Positions 19,274 through 28,622 of a stretch of DNA of 64,000 bases are shown in pieces. Each line of letters starts with the position of its first letter. Position 1 is the stretch's first letter. A program made the position numbers and the translations under genes. The DNA comes from Oceanospirillum sanctuarii (GTDB lineage: Bacteria; Pseudomonadota; Gammaproteobacteria; Pseudomonadales; Halomonadaceae). The notes below the pieces were generated by a model. That model worked only from the letters and a program-made list of their open reading frames with translations. It had not been told where the DNA came from and ran no database searches. The stretch is taken from NCBI RefSeq assembly GCF_002150805.1, contig NZ_MTBA01000004.1, positions 248,001 to 312,000 on the forward strand, read 5' to 3'.

Positions 19274-20998
19274 TCAGGCCCGACGGAAGTAACGATAGAA
19301 GCGCATCAGATCCTGTTGCGCCTGATGACGCGGCATCAGCTCAAACCGCACCTTGGTATTGGGGTGACGCTGCGCCAGCTGACCGGTATCCGGCGGATAC
19401 ACACAACCCAGTTTCGGGTAGCCGCCGATGGTCTGACGATCCCGCATCAACACGATAGGTTGTCCATCCGGCGGAATCTGAATCGCCCCCAGCGCAATGC
19501 CCTCTGAGGTAATCCCCGCCTGCAGCGCTTTGATCGGCGCACCCTGCAAACGAACCCCCATACGGTCGCTGTCCGGTGAGATCTGATACTCCTCACTGAA
19601 GAAGCGCTCCAGTTGCTCGGCAGAGAACTGGTCATACTGGTATCCGGCGATCACCCGCAGCACCAGAGTTTCGGAATAATCCGGTAGGTAGTTGTTGCTC
19701 ACCCGCTTGCCGATCAGATTCTGCAGCTGAGGATCTTTACGGTGCTCCTGCTCATCACAGGGCAGGCAATCACCGAAGGTAAGCGGTTTGCCATCACCGT
19801 GCAGACCGCCCATCTGTTCCCGCTGAACGGTGGCGACACTGCCGTAACTCTGCTCAACCTTAAAGCCGCCCTTCACCGCCAGATACGCACGGGTGCCGGA
19901 ACGGGGATAGCCGAACTCCAGCCGATCACCGGCACGCACCGGAATCACTTCCCAGTTGGCGGCAGTTTCACCATTGATAGAAACAGCGAGATCGGCACCG
20001 GTCACGGCGATCAGAGTATCTACCTGCGCCTGCAGTTTGAGGCCGCCAAAGCTGATCTCGACAACCGCAGCATCCCAGGGATTTTTCAGCAGATGGTTTG
20101 CCCAGAGAAAGGCATGCTCATCCAGTGGGCCACCTGTGGTCAGCCCCACATGCTGATAGCCGTGACGACCGCCATCCTGCAGCTGAGACATCAGCCCCGG
20201 ATGGATCACGCTAAAGCCAGTGCCTTGTGACGAACGGTTATCCACCGCAACTGTATCGAGTTGCGCAGCCTGTTCTGAAGGCGTTTCAGAATCCAGAACA
20301 CCGCCCATCGCCAGAAACTGCTCACGGCTGATCGGCACAAAACGTACCGAATCACCGGGGGCTAACGGAGTCAGATTGGGCAACGAGCGATCTATCATCG
20401 CCTGAGGTGTGCGACCGATAATGTTCCAGCCACCGGGGGATTCCAGCGGGTAAACCGCAGTCTGGGTTCCGGCGATAGCGACAGAACCTTTAGCAACGGC
20501 AAGTCGTGGTGTTTCATGGCGGGGCTGGGCGATACTCTCATCCACATCACCCAGATAGGCAAAACCGGGAGCAAAACCGATGGCGGCAACGCGGTAGCTT
20601 TTCTGGCTGTGGCGCTGAATCACCTCATCTGCCGTTAAGCCTTTGGCCTTGGCCAGCGTTTCCAGATCGGGGGCGACTTCCGGGGCGTAATAAACCGGAA
20701 TCGTAACCTCATTCCTCTCTGCCGCATCAGGCTGATCTTCAGTCTCATGATCAAACTGATCAACAGGTGAAAGCTCACCAAGCAAGGCTTCCAACTGCAG
20801 GCGTAGTTGCGCGGCATCCACCAGCAACAGATCAAACGTCACCAGCACCGAGGTATAGGCCGGAATCAGATCGGTAATGCCTTTAAACTGACGGATCTGC
20901 TCGCAGGCCTGGGCGATTTTCGCACTCAGCTGCGGGCTGGATTTGGCCGCAAAGTAGAGAATCAGGCTGTCGGTTGAGGCTGTTTCAATTCGCACCAT
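19274..20998 (-). CDS. pxpBC: Fused 5-oxoprolinase subunits B and C
   Basis: 574 residues in place of two proteins. Residues 1-235 are PxpB (KipI/AHS1: SYRVAAIGFAPGFAYLGDV, GSVAIAGTQTAVYPLESPGGWNIIGRT); residues about 255-574 are PxpC (KipA/AHS2: VIHPGLMSQLQDGGRHGYQHVGLTTGGPLDEHAF, SDRMGVRL, GCVYPPDTGQLAQ). With PxpA the complex converts 5-oxoproline to glutamate using ATP. The two halves are separate genes in E. coli and B. subtilis; here a roughly 20-residue linker joins them. It follows pxpA after 66 bases and is probably co-transcribed. Confidence 0.92.
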   Translation of the reverse strand: MVRIETASTDSLILYFAAKSSPQLSAKIAQACEQIRQFKGITDLIPAYTSVLVTFDLLLVDAAQLRLQLEALLGELSPVDQFDHETEDQPDAAERNEVTIPVYYAPEVAPDLETLAKAKGLTADEVIQRHSQKSYRVAAIGFAPGFAYLGDVDESIAQPRHETPRLAVAKGSVAIAGTQTAVYPLESPGGWNIIGRTPQAMIDRSLPNLTPLAPGDSVRFVPISREQFLAMGGVLDSETPSEQAAQLDTVAVDNRSSQGTGFSVIHPGLMSQLQDGGRHGYQHVGLTTGGPLDEHAFLWANHLLKNPWDAAVVEISFGGLKLQAQVDTLIAVTGADLAVSINGETAANWEVIPVRAGDRLEFGYPRSGTRAYLAVKGGFKVEQSYGSVATVQREQMGGLHGDGKPLTFGDCLPCDEQEHRKDPQLQNLIGKRVSNNYLPDYSETLVLRVIAGYQYDQFSAEQLERFFSEEYQISPDSDRMGVRLQGAPIKALQAGITSEGIALGAIQIPPDGQPIVLMRDRQTIGGYPKLGCVYPPDTGQLAQRHPNTKVRFELMPRHQAQQDLMRFYRYFRRA

Positions 20999-21064
20999 AG
21001 AGTTCAGATTCCGGTTTTGATCGTTTTCTTTAATAGCTAATCGTTTCGTAAAAAAGCTAATAGA

Positions 21065-21814
21065 CTAAAGGGCATTCAGCGCCTGACGGATCGCTTTTAC
21101 CGCCTGCAACGAGGCTTCGTTATCGCCGTGGACACAGAGGGTATCGGCTTTAAGACAAACCTCAACGCCCTCGGCAAGGGTTTTAATCGGCTCGCCTTTA
21201 GCAATCGCCAACGCCTGCGCGACCACCTGATCCTGCTGGTGATAAACCGAACCGGGGATTCGGCGATTCACCAGTAATCCCTTCGCATCGTAGGCACGGT
21301 CAGCGAAGGCTTCGAACATCAGACTGGCGCCAAGTTCATCTGCCAGTTGCTGTTGTTCGCGGTTATCTGCCGTTGCCATCACCAGAACCAGCAGATTGAG
21401 ATTCTGCGAAGCGCCGAAATCAACAACGGCCTGCAGAATCGCCCGCAGCACCTCCGGTTGCTGCATCATATCGTTGTACAGCGCGCCGTGAGGCTTCACA
21501 TAACGCACCTGCTCACCCACAGCCTGACAAATGCCCTGCAGCGCTCCCAACTGATAGAGCACCATGCTGTAGATCTCATCGAATGAACAAGCCATGCTGC
21601 GGCGGCCAAATCCGACAAGGTCCGGATAGGCGGGATGAGCACCGATCTGCACACCGTGCTGCTTCGCCAGCGCCACGGTATCGCGCATAATCAAAGGGTC
21701 AGAGGCGTGAAAACCGCAGGCGATATTGGCCATATCGATATGGGGCATTACTTCCTGATCCATTCCCATGGACCAGCTGCCAAAACTTTCACCCAGATCA
21801 CAATTCAGTTTCAT
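21065..21814 (-). CDS. pxpA: 5-oxoprolinase subunit A (LamB/YcsF family)
   Basis: 249 residues, the normal length. LamB/YcsF hallmarks: LNCDLGESFG, ANIACGFHASDP, IGAHPAYPDLVGFGRR, RYVKPHGALYNDM and CVHGDNEASLQAVKAIR. Binds and opens 5-oxoproline together with PxpBC. First gene of a two-gene operon read leftward. The ribosome site AGAGG is rather distant from ATG 21814. Confidence 0.93.
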   Translation of the reverse strand: MKLNCDLGESFGSWSMGMDQEVMPHIDMANIACGFHASDPLIMRDTVALAKQHGVQIGAHPAYPDLVGFGRRSMACSFDEIYSMVLYQLGALQGICQAVGEQVRYVKPHGALYNDMMQQPEVLRAILQAVVDFGASQNLNLLVLVMATADNREQQQLADELGASLMFEAFADRAYDAKGLLVNRRIPGSVYHQQDQVVAQALAIAKGEPIKTLAEGVEVCLKADTLCVHGDNEASLQAVKAIRQALNAL

Positions 21815-22015
21815 ATCGCTTTTAAGCCTCTGCCGCGCGACTCTGCTTCAACCCTAACCTTTCTATTTGTGAACAGGTATTTGCAGGATGATAAAACGCG
21901 CTGTTTTTATTACAATTTTTTGTGACTCATCAGCCAGATTATAGCCTGTCACCGTAGCGACCTGAACCACAACCTAAGCAGGTTCAACCCCTTAAACCCA
22001 GAGAGCAGCTTATCC

Positions 22016-23185
22016 ATGCCTAACCTAACCCGACTCTATCCGGCCGCCCGCCGTTTTGAAGCCCTGCCATCTTCTGTAAATCAGCTTGAAAACAGCACGG
22101 ATAAGGCTCAAATTGCGGTGATCTATACCGGCGGCACCATCGGCATGGTAGAAAGCGATAAAGGTCTGGTGCCCGGCGACAAGATGCCGGAGCGGCTGCT
22201 AAAGCAGCTGGAGACACTGCCGGAGGCTCGTTTATCTTCACTGCCAACTTTTGATCTGGTCACCCTGCCCCGACTGATCGACAGCTCCAACGCCACCCCT
22301 CAGGACTGGCTGGAACTGAACCGCCTGATCCGCAGCTACACGAAACAGTATCGCGCTTTTATTATTCTGCACGGTACAGACACTCTGGCTTACACCGCCT
22401 CAGCTTTGAGCTTTTTACTGCCCAAGTCCCTGCCCTGCATCGTGACCGGTTCCCAGTACCCGCTGGAAAAAGAAGCCAGTGATGCGCTGGGAAATGTGGA
22501 AGCCTCTCTTCTGGTGGCTAACAGCCTGATAAAAGAAGCGCTGACCACCGAGCATACAAACACACCACATCTGACACAAAAGGCCGGACTGATTGTATTT
22601 GGCGACAAGATTCTGCAGGGCAATCGCGCCAGCAAAGTCAGCACCTACTCGCCACAGGGTTTTGACAGCATCAACCTGCCTCCTCTTGGCACCTGTTCTG
22701 AAGGCAAGCTGCAATGGGCTGAAACCAAGACAGTCACAGAGCAGGTATCTGACTCCGAAACCCACTTCCCGGAGATCAAGGCCGAAGCTGTTGATGAGAT
22801 CCCGCAGGTGGTGATTCTGAAACTCTGGCCGGGGATTCAGGCGCAACAGGTTGAGAGCCTGCTGGCGGCTCCGGTTAAAGGAGTGATTCTGGAAAGCTAT
22901 GGCAGCGGTAACGCACCGGATCTGAATCAGCCGTTATTGGCTGCCTTTAAAGCCGCCAGTGACCGTGGTGTTGTGATCGTCAATCGCAGTCAGTGCCCTC
23001 AGGGTTCTGTCAGCATGAGCTATGCGGCAGGTTCTGCGTTGGCGGACGCCGGTATTATCAGCGGCTATGATATGACCTGTGAGGCGGCATTCAGCAAACT
23101 GACACTCTTGTTTCTGAGTGATTTAACCGCCGACGAGGTTAAAGATGCCTTTAACCGAAACTATTGTGCTGAGCGGAGCGTATAG
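22016..23185 (+). CDS. L-asparaginase (type I-like)
   Basis: 389 residues. Catalytic threonine in TGGTIG (Thr41) and the second motif HGTDTLAYTASAL (119 onward) identify the asparaginase/glutaminase fold. No signal peptide, so cytosolic, in line with E. coli AnsA, but about 50 residues longer, with an extra N-terminal segment and an insert near 180-260. Start ATG 22016 sits after AGAGAG. It is divergent from the 5-oxoprolinase genes; both yield amino acids used for nitrogen supply, a loose functional link only. Confidence 0.88.
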   Translation: MPNLTRLYPAARRFEALPSSVNQLENSTDKAQIAVIYTGGTIGMVESDKGLVPGDKMPERLLKQLETLPEARLSSLPTFDLVTLPRLIDSSNATPQDWLELNRLIRSYTKQYRAFIILHGTDTLAYTASALSFLLPKSLPCIVTGSQYPLEKEASDALGNVEASLLVANSLIKEALTTEHTNTPHLTQKAGLIVFGDKILQGNRASKVSTYSPQGFDSINLPPLGTCSEGKLQWAETKTVTEQVSDSETHFPEIKAEAVDEIPQVVILKLWPGIQAQQVESLLAAPVKGVILESYGSGNAPDLNQPLLAAFKAASDRGVVIVNRSQCPQGSVSMSYAAGSALADAGIISGYDMTCEAAFSKLTLLFLSDLTADEVKDAFNRNYCAERSV

Positions 23186-23279
23186 TCAGTAAACCTTAGG
23201 CGTTTCACAGTACAGAATGCAGCCCAAGGTACAAAAGAAAATAAAAGAGCAGCACCGTGCTGGCAGAAGAGGCAAAACG

Positions 23280-24659
23280 ATGGATCCGTTGAAAAACCAA
23301 ACACTGAACACAGACTTCCACCATGAGTCCGGCAGTATTAACAGCGGCTTCTATCGCGATCTACCTGCGGTCAGTGACTTCTCACTATTACTCAATCTGG
23401 ATACCTATCAGCCGGTACCCGATGACTGGTATGTGCTGGTGGCGGATGTGGTCAACTCCACCGGTGCAATTCTGAATAACCGCTATCAGGATGTGAACAC
23501 TCTGGGTGCCAGCTGTATTATCGCGGTGCTGAACGCCTGCGAAAAAATTATCTCCGCCGATTGCGATCCGGTCACACCTGCCGCAAAACATCAGGATGAA
23601 CTAAATGCGGAAATAAACCCAAGCCTCGATATCAACCCAAGTGCCTTGCACAGCCGGGAGAATATTCCTTACGTGTTTGGCGGTGATGGTGCCTCTTTCT
23701 GTATTCCCCCCTGCTATCTGGACGCGGCACTTGCGGCGTTGAAAGGCACGCAAAAAGTCTCAACCGAGGCCTACAATCTGGAACTGCGTACCGGTTATGT
23801 GGCGGTATCTGATCTGAGAACTGCGGGTCACGAAGTGCTGATCAGCAAGATGCAGGTGACCGACCATGCCTTTCAGGCGGCCTTTGCTGGCAGCGGTATG
23901 ACCGAAGCGGAGGTCTGGCTGAAAAAAGATCCGACGAGGTATGCGATACCGGCTGAGATTCCGGCAGAGGCAGATTTCTCCGGTCTGCAGTGTCGCTGGG
24001 ATCGTATCCCCAGCCCACGGGATGAAACCGTATCCCTGCTGATCGAAAGCCGCTGTACAACGCTGGCGGAGCAAAGTCGCCTTTATCAGGACACCATGGC
24101 CAAGATCACCGAGATCTACGGTGACCGGGATCAGCACCACCCTCTGCAAGCCAACAACATGCAGATGACTTTTTCCAACGAGAAACTGCGCACCGAAACC
24201 CGACTCTACAGTGCCGGTAAAAGCTGGCTTTATAAGCTGGGTTACATGGTTAAGATCCGCTTTATCGCTATGATGGGTAGTCTGATGATGGCCACCAATA
24301 TGGTCGCAAACGGCTACAACTGGGGCGGCTACAAAGAAGATATGATCCGCCATTCTGATCACCGAAAATTCGACAATATGCTGCGTATGGTACTGGCAGG
24401 TTCGCCGGAACAGCGGGAAAAACTGGAAGAATGGCTGAAGGAGAAGCAGGAATCCGGTGTGCTCTTCTACGGCATCAGCACTTCAGAAGCAGCCCTACTC
24501 ACCTGCCTTGTGTTTCAACATGGTCACGATCATTTCCACTTTGTTGATGGTGCCGACGGTGGCTATGCCTTAGCGGCAACCCACCTGAAACAGCAGCGCC
24601 AGAATGCGCTGGCACCCGCTATGGTGCCGGTTTCCCCTCAGCCTCTGGGTAATACCTGA
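23280..24659 (+). CDS. DUF3095 protein, nucleotide-cyclase-like
   Basis: 459 residues. Matches DUF3095 in WYVLVADVVNSTGAI..RYQDVNTLGA and PYVFGGDGASFCIPP, a pairing that resembles the two metal-binding loops of class III adenylate cyclases; activity is not established. The C-terminus has KSWLYKLGYMVKIRFIAM and a HGHDHFHFVDGADGGYA segment with many His. ATG 23280 follows AGAGG; an upstream in-frame ATG (23217) gives a Lys/Arg-rich extension that looks untranslated. Probably co-oriented but not coupled with asparaginase. Confidence 0.82.
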   Translation: MDPLKNQTLNTDFHHESGSINSGFYRDLPAVSDFSLLLNLDTYQPVPDDWYVLVADVVNSTGAILNNRYQDVNTLGASCIIAVLNACEKIISADCDPVTPAAKHQDELNAEINPSLDINPSALHSRENIPYVFGGDGASFCIPPCYLDAALAALKGTQKVSTEAYNLELRTGYVAVSDLRTAGHEVLISKMQVTDHAFQAAFAGSGMTEAEVWLKKDPTRYAIPAEIPAEADFSGLQCRWDRIPSPRDETVSLLIESRCTTLAEQSRLYQDTMAKITEIYGDRDQHHPLQANNMQMTFSNEKLRTETRLYSAGKSWLYKLGYMVKIRFIAMMGSLMMATNMVANGYNWGGYKEDMIRHSDHRKFDNMLRMVLAGSPEQREKLEEWLKEKQESGVLFYGISTSEAALLTCLVFQHGHDHFHFVDGADGGYALAATHLKQQRQNALAPAMVPVSPQPLGNT

Positions 24660-24952
24660 GGCTGGGTTTATCCCTCCATTAAAGCCCACCATTAAAGCCA
24701 TCCTATCAAGACCTCCCATAAAAGCTCCTCCTAGCCTTACTTCTTAACCAGCTGATTTTTAAGGGCTGTTGTCTTTAACGCAGATAAAACCGATCAAATG
24801 CGCTTCTGTAATTAATAACGTCATACTTTTCGTGTTGCATTGCAATATAGGCCGGCGTAGAGTCCGCCTATGTCAGCAAGGCTGCTTTTCAACGCCAAAA
24901 CTGAACCCGTAACGCCAAGCTGAACACCGATTTCAGCGCAGGAGGCAACATT

Positions 24953-25126
24953 ATGATGACGGAAGAAGAGTTTAAAGCACTGCAGCAGTGGCGCAGCCAC
25001 GACCTGTTGGAAGGCGTACGCTATCTGATGGCGGTCACGCCGGTTAACAGTCTGACGGATCTGTTTCGCCTGAACGAGATCGCAGAACGCTATCGGCAGC
25101 ACTATATCCTGCATACCGACGACTAA
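24953..25126 (+). CDS. Unannotated 57-residue protein
   Basis: Short gene with a textbook AGGAGG seven bases before the ATG-ATG start. The product, starting MMTEEEFKALQQW and ending ILHTDD, is acidic, without Cys or membrane segment, and has a regular amphipathic helical pattern. No family recognised. It ends 116 bases before the flavoprotein gene. The strong ribosome site and normal codon use support a real gene. Confidence 0.65.
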   Translation: MMTEEEFKALQQWRSHDLLEGVRYLMAVTPVNSLTDLFRLNEIAERYRQHYILHTDD

Positions 25127-25241
25127 GTGGCATCCTCAGCCATAAAAAAATCTATCACTAACGCCCGGTTTCCCGCCCTGCTTGCTTTACAGAATGGCGG
25201 CATTTCACTAGAGTTCGCCCTCGGCAAAAACGGGGTAGCAA

Positions 25242-26504
25242 GTGATGCAACAGCAGCAAAATCAACACGACGTCATTATTATCGGAGCCGGTGCGGCAGG
25301 TCTGATGTGTGCCATCAGTGCCGGACAGCGCCAGCGTAACGTGCTGATTTTGGATCACGCCCGTAAAGCGGGTAACAAGATCATGGTGTCCGGTGGTGGC
25401 CGCTGTAACTTCACCAACTATTACGTTGAACCCAACCGCTACCTGTCGCGTAACCCGCATTTCTGCAAATCTGCCCTGAGCCGCTATACCCAGTGGGATT
25501 TTATCGCTCTGGTGGACAAACACGGCCTGCCTTATCACGAGAAAGAGGAAGGTCAGCTGTTCTCGGATAATAAGTCGAAAGCGATTCTGGATATGATGCT
25601 ACAGGAAGTATCCGATGCCGGTGCCCGTATTCGTCTGAAAACCGAAGTGCTCGGTATCGAGCAACTGCCGGAAGACGCCGCCCCCTACCGTTATCAACTG
25701 ACCGTGGAACAAAACGGTCTGAAAGAGACACTGCAGTGTCAGTCACTGGTGATCGCAACCGGCGGTCTGTCCATGCCGACCATGGGAGCATCGGGTTTTG
25801 GTTATCAGATCGCGGAACAGTTTGGTCTGGCAGTACTGCCCCGCTCTGCCGCTCTGGTGCCTTTTACCCTGCAGCCGGAAGAGAAAACTCTGACCGAGCC
25901 TTTATCCGGCCTAAGCACTCCGGCAACCCTGACCTGCACGCCTGCGAAAGGAAGCAAGAATGATAAGGGTAAACCCCGCGAAGGCATGAGCTTTACCGGC
26001 AGCCTGCTCTTTACCCACCGCGGCTTAAGCGGCCCTGCAGTACTGCAGATCTCCTCCTACTGGCAATCCGGCGATACCCTGGAGATCGACCTGATTCCGG
26101 GACTAGATCTGGATGAGCACCTGAAAGAACTACGCCAGATCCGCCCGAAAGTGGAACTGAAAACCGTACTGGGTGAGCACCTGCCCGCACGTCTGGCCAA
26201 AGCCCTGTGCGAACACTGGTTCGATAACACCACCATGAGTGAACTCAGCAACGCTAAAATCGAAGAGATAGCCGACAAGGTGCACCGCTGGCAGCCGAAA
26301 ATCTCCGGCACTGAAGGCTATCGCACTGCGGAAGTGACCTTAGGCGGCATCGACACCGACGAGCTTTCCTCCAAAACCATGGAAGCGAAAAAAGCGCCGG
26401 GCCTCTACTTTATCGGTGAAGTAGTGGATGTCTCAGGCCACCTTGGCGGCTTTAATTTCCAATGGGCATGGAGTTCCGGTTGGGTCGCCGGGGAAGTTGT
26501 TTAA
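25242..26504 (+). CDS. BaiN/HI0933-family flavoprotein (YhiN-like)
   Basis: 420 residues. N-terminal Rossmann FAD motif VIIIGAGAAGLM (11-22), then GNKIMVSGGGRCNFTN, typical of the HI0933/BaiN group, LVIATGGLSMPTMGASGFGY in the middle, and C-terminal GLYFIGEVVDVSGHLGGFNFQWAWSSG. Predicted NAD(P)/FAD-dependent oxidoreductase; the physiological substrate of most members is unknown. GTG 25242 and ATG 25245 are both possible starts; neither has a strong ribosome site. Terminator downstream. Confidence 0.88.
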   Translation: MMQQQQNQHDVIIIGAGAAGLMCAISAGQRQRNVLILDHARKAGNKIMVSGGGRCNFTNYYVEPNRYLSRNPHFCKSALSRYTQWDFIALVDKHGLPYHEKEEGQLFSDNKSKAILDMMLQEVSDAGARIRLKTEVLGIEQLPEDAAPYRYQLTVEQNGLKETLQCQSLVIATGGLSMPTMGASGFGYQIAEQFGLAVLPRSAALVPFTLQPEEKTLTEPLSGLSTPATLTCTPAKGSKNDKGKPREGMSFTGSLLFTHRGLSGPAVLQISSYWQSGDTLEIDLIPGLDLDEHLKELRQIRPKVELKTVLGEHLPARLAKALCEHWFDNTTMSELSNAKIEEIADKVHRWQPKISGTEGYRTAEVTLGGIDTDELSSKTMEAKKAPGLYFIGEVVDVSGHLGGFNFQWAWSSGWVAGEVV

Positions 26505-26557
26505 GGTGGGTTAAGGTATTGCCAGCCAGCTAACGTCTAGTTCAGGCACAACCTATA

Positions 26558-26584
26558 AAAAAACCGCCCAAGTGGCGGTTTTTT
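26558..26584. terminator. Bidirectional terminator
   Basis: AAAAAACCGCC / GGCGGTTTTTT with loop CAAGT, shared by the convergent flavoprotein and hydrolase genes. Confidence 0.9.
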
Positions 26585-26618
26585 GATCCAGCTTTAGCTT
26601 TGGGGAGGACGTCCGGTC

Positions 26619-27548
26619 TTAAAGATGCTCTTTAAAAAACGGGCCAACCTGCGCCATAGCCAAAGCAACCGGTTCGGCTTTGTCGTACAGGTCGTAGTGA
26701 GACCAACCTTCCGCAACAAATATCTGCTTCTTGTCGGACGCCGCTCGGCTGTAGATCTCCCAGCCATCACGGTAGGCACCAAAACCTCCCGGCTTGCTAC
26801 CCACAACAACCATCAGAGGTTGAGTCAACAAGGTTTCGGCATTCGTAAAAGCATCCCATCCCATCGCCGAGCCGGTAAAAGACATCAACTGGCTGGTCGC
26901 GCCATTTGGCTTCTGTCCACGAGCAGTTTTGTAATACTCCGTTGCTTCAAGCACATCGATATCACTGATACCCGCGCTCTTGGCTGAGTCGACGGATTCC
27001 GGCAGTAAGTCACTGATCGATCTCTTCGTCCCCATCGCCTGTTCGGTTCGCATGTCTGCAATCTGTTTGGCGAGCACCTGAGGCTGAAACTGTGCGAAAC
27101 CCTCCCGGATCAGGCGGCCATAGTTAACGCCTGTGATCGATGTCAGCGCCTTAATTCTGTGATCGGTTATCCCGGCATGGATGGTATAAGCACCGCCCCC
27201 GCATACCCCGATTGCCCCGATACGATCCGGGTCAACATAGGAGCGGGACTGCAGATAATCGACCGCAAAACGAATATCAGAAACCCGGATTGCCGGATCT
27301 TCAATAAAGCGGGGGAAACCACCGCTATCACCCTGAAAACTGGCGTCGTGAACCAATACAATAAAGCCTTCTGCTGCCAGTGCTGACGCATAAGTCTTCC
27401 CTGCCGTCTGCTCCTTACAGCTACCGATAGGATGGGTGCTGACTATCGCCGGATATTTTTTTGTCTCATCAAAATCCGCCGGAAAATAGATATCGGCAGC
27501 AACTTCCCAGCCCAGATTTTGATAGCGAACCGTTTGTAATGTTGTCAT
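26619..27548 (-). CDS. Alpha/beta hydrolase with Cys nucleophile (copy 2)
   Basis: 309 residues. Dienelactone-hydrolase-like: the elbow reads GVCGGGAY with Cys116 in place of the usual Ser, HPIGSCKEQ near the oxyanion site, and a C-terminal GWSHYDLYD that supplies His. Paralogue of the next gene upstream (27583-28500); both share the layout VSTHP/VVAHP, DASFQG/DASYQG and RIGALGVC. Probably one operon read leftward, under the divergent LysR regulator. Substrate unknown. Confidence 0.82.
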   Translation of the reverse strand: MTTLQTVRYQNLGWEVAADIYFPADFDETKKYPAIVSTHPIGSCKEQTAGKTYASALAAEGFIVLVHDASFQGDSGGFPRFIEDPAIRVSDIRFAVDYLQSRSYVDPDRIGAIGVCGGGAYTIHAGITDHRIKALTSITGVNYGRLIREGFAQFQPQVLAKQIADMRTEQAMGTKRSISDLLPESVDSAKSAGISDIDVLEATEYYKTARGQKPNGATSQLMSFTGSAMGWDAFTNAETLLTQPLMVVVGSKPGGFGAYRDGWEIYSRAASDKKQIFVAEGWSHYDLYDKAEPVALAMAQVGPFFKEHL

Positions 27549-27582
27549 GAGGTTATCTCTCTGAATGATGAAGGATCAGGTA

Positions 27583-28500
27583 TCAGATCAGGGTACGGCT
27601 GAAGAAGGGCGCTAACGCCTCAACCGCCTGCGCCACGTATGTTGGCTGGTCGTACAGCGACATATGGTTCGCACCGTCAACAATGATCAGCTGTTTGTCT
27701 TCAGAGGCCGCACGGGTCATCAGGTCTTCACTCATCCAACGGCTACCGGCCTGATTGCCCGCAATCATTAACAGAGGCTGTGTCAGGAAAGCTTCCGCTT
27801 TGTTATAGGCGTCGTAAGTCACCAGCTGATTGAGGTTGCGGGTCAGGGTATAGCCCGGTGCATTCGGGTGCGCACAGCGTGGGGTGTGGTAATACTCCCA
27901 GGCTTCTGCCAGCTCTTCATTAGGCGCATCTTCTTTGCGCATAGGAGCCAGGGGGATCTGCATCAGATCATTTTTAGCCGCGTCGCTGGTTCGGGCCTGA
28001 GAACCAAAATCGAGATAACCCACAGCATCGGCATCAGCAACGGTATTGTCCCAACCATTGCGGAACATCTGACCGATATTGACGGCACTGACGGTAGCCA
28101 GCGCTTTGATACGTCGGTCATTAATGGCGGCATTGGCGGTGTAGCCGCCACCGGCACAGACTCCCAGCGCACCAATTCGGGCAGTATCAACAAAGTTCAG
28201 CGTGGTCAGATAATCAATTACTGCGCTGATATCTTCAGTACGTACGTAGGGATTTTCCAGCTGGCGGGGCTCACCGCTGCTCTCTCCCTGATAAGACGCA
28301 TCAAATGCCACCGCGATAAAACCATTTTTAGCCATCCACTGTGCGTACAGGCCTGCAGCCTGCTCTTTCACACCACCACCCGGGTGAGCAACAACAATCG
28401 CAGGATAGGTTTTACTCTCCTCAAAGCCTTCCGGTAGATGAAGATTTGCGGCCATAGTGATGTCTGCGCCATTCAGGTTTTTAAAGGTTACGTGTTTCAT
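27583..28500 (-). CDS. Alpha/beta hydrolase with Cys nucleophile (copy 1)
   Basis: 305 residues. As its downstream paralogue: elbow GVCAGGGY with Cys115, HPGGGVKEQ, and DGANHMSLYD providing His. ATG 28500 is favoured by GGAG eight bases upstream; 28 further in-frame codons lack one and run into the operator. Divergent from a LysR regulator, 122 bases apart, with a symmetric dyad between. The family includes uncharacterised dienelactone-hydrolase-like enzymes. Confidence 0.84.
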   Translation of the reverse strand: MKHVTFKNLNGADITMAANLHLPEGFEESKTYPAIVVAHPGGGVKEQAAGLYAQWMAKNGFIAVAFDASYQGESSGEPRQLENPYVRTEDISAVIDYLTTLNFVDTARIGALGVCAGGGYTANAAINDRRIKALATVSAVNIGQMFRNGWDNTVADADAVGYLDFGSQARTSDAAKNDLMQIPLAPMRKEDAPNEELAEAWEYYHTPRCAHPNAPGYTLTRNLNQLVTYDAYNKAEAFLTQPLLMIAGNQAGSRWMSEDLMTRAASEDKQLIIVDGANHMSLYDQPTYVAQAVEALAPFFSRTLI

Positions 28501-28583
28501 TGTCTGCGCTCCGTAAGGATTATTTAGTTGGGCTTGCTGAGCCACTGAACGCAGTTTAGGAGTAACACCTGAATAGAAAAACA

Positions 28584-28610
28584 TGCTAAAACTATCATGA
28601 TAATTTAGCA
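28584..28610. promoter_or_regulatory. LysR-type operator dyad
   Basis: Outer arms TGCTAAA / TTTAGCA enclose the perfect inner palindrome TATCATGATA (28593-28602). The location midway between a LysR gene and its divergent hydrolase gene and the T-N11-A-like symmetry fit a LysR recognition site. Confidence 0.7.
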
Positions 28611-28622
28611 GAGCTTTACAAT

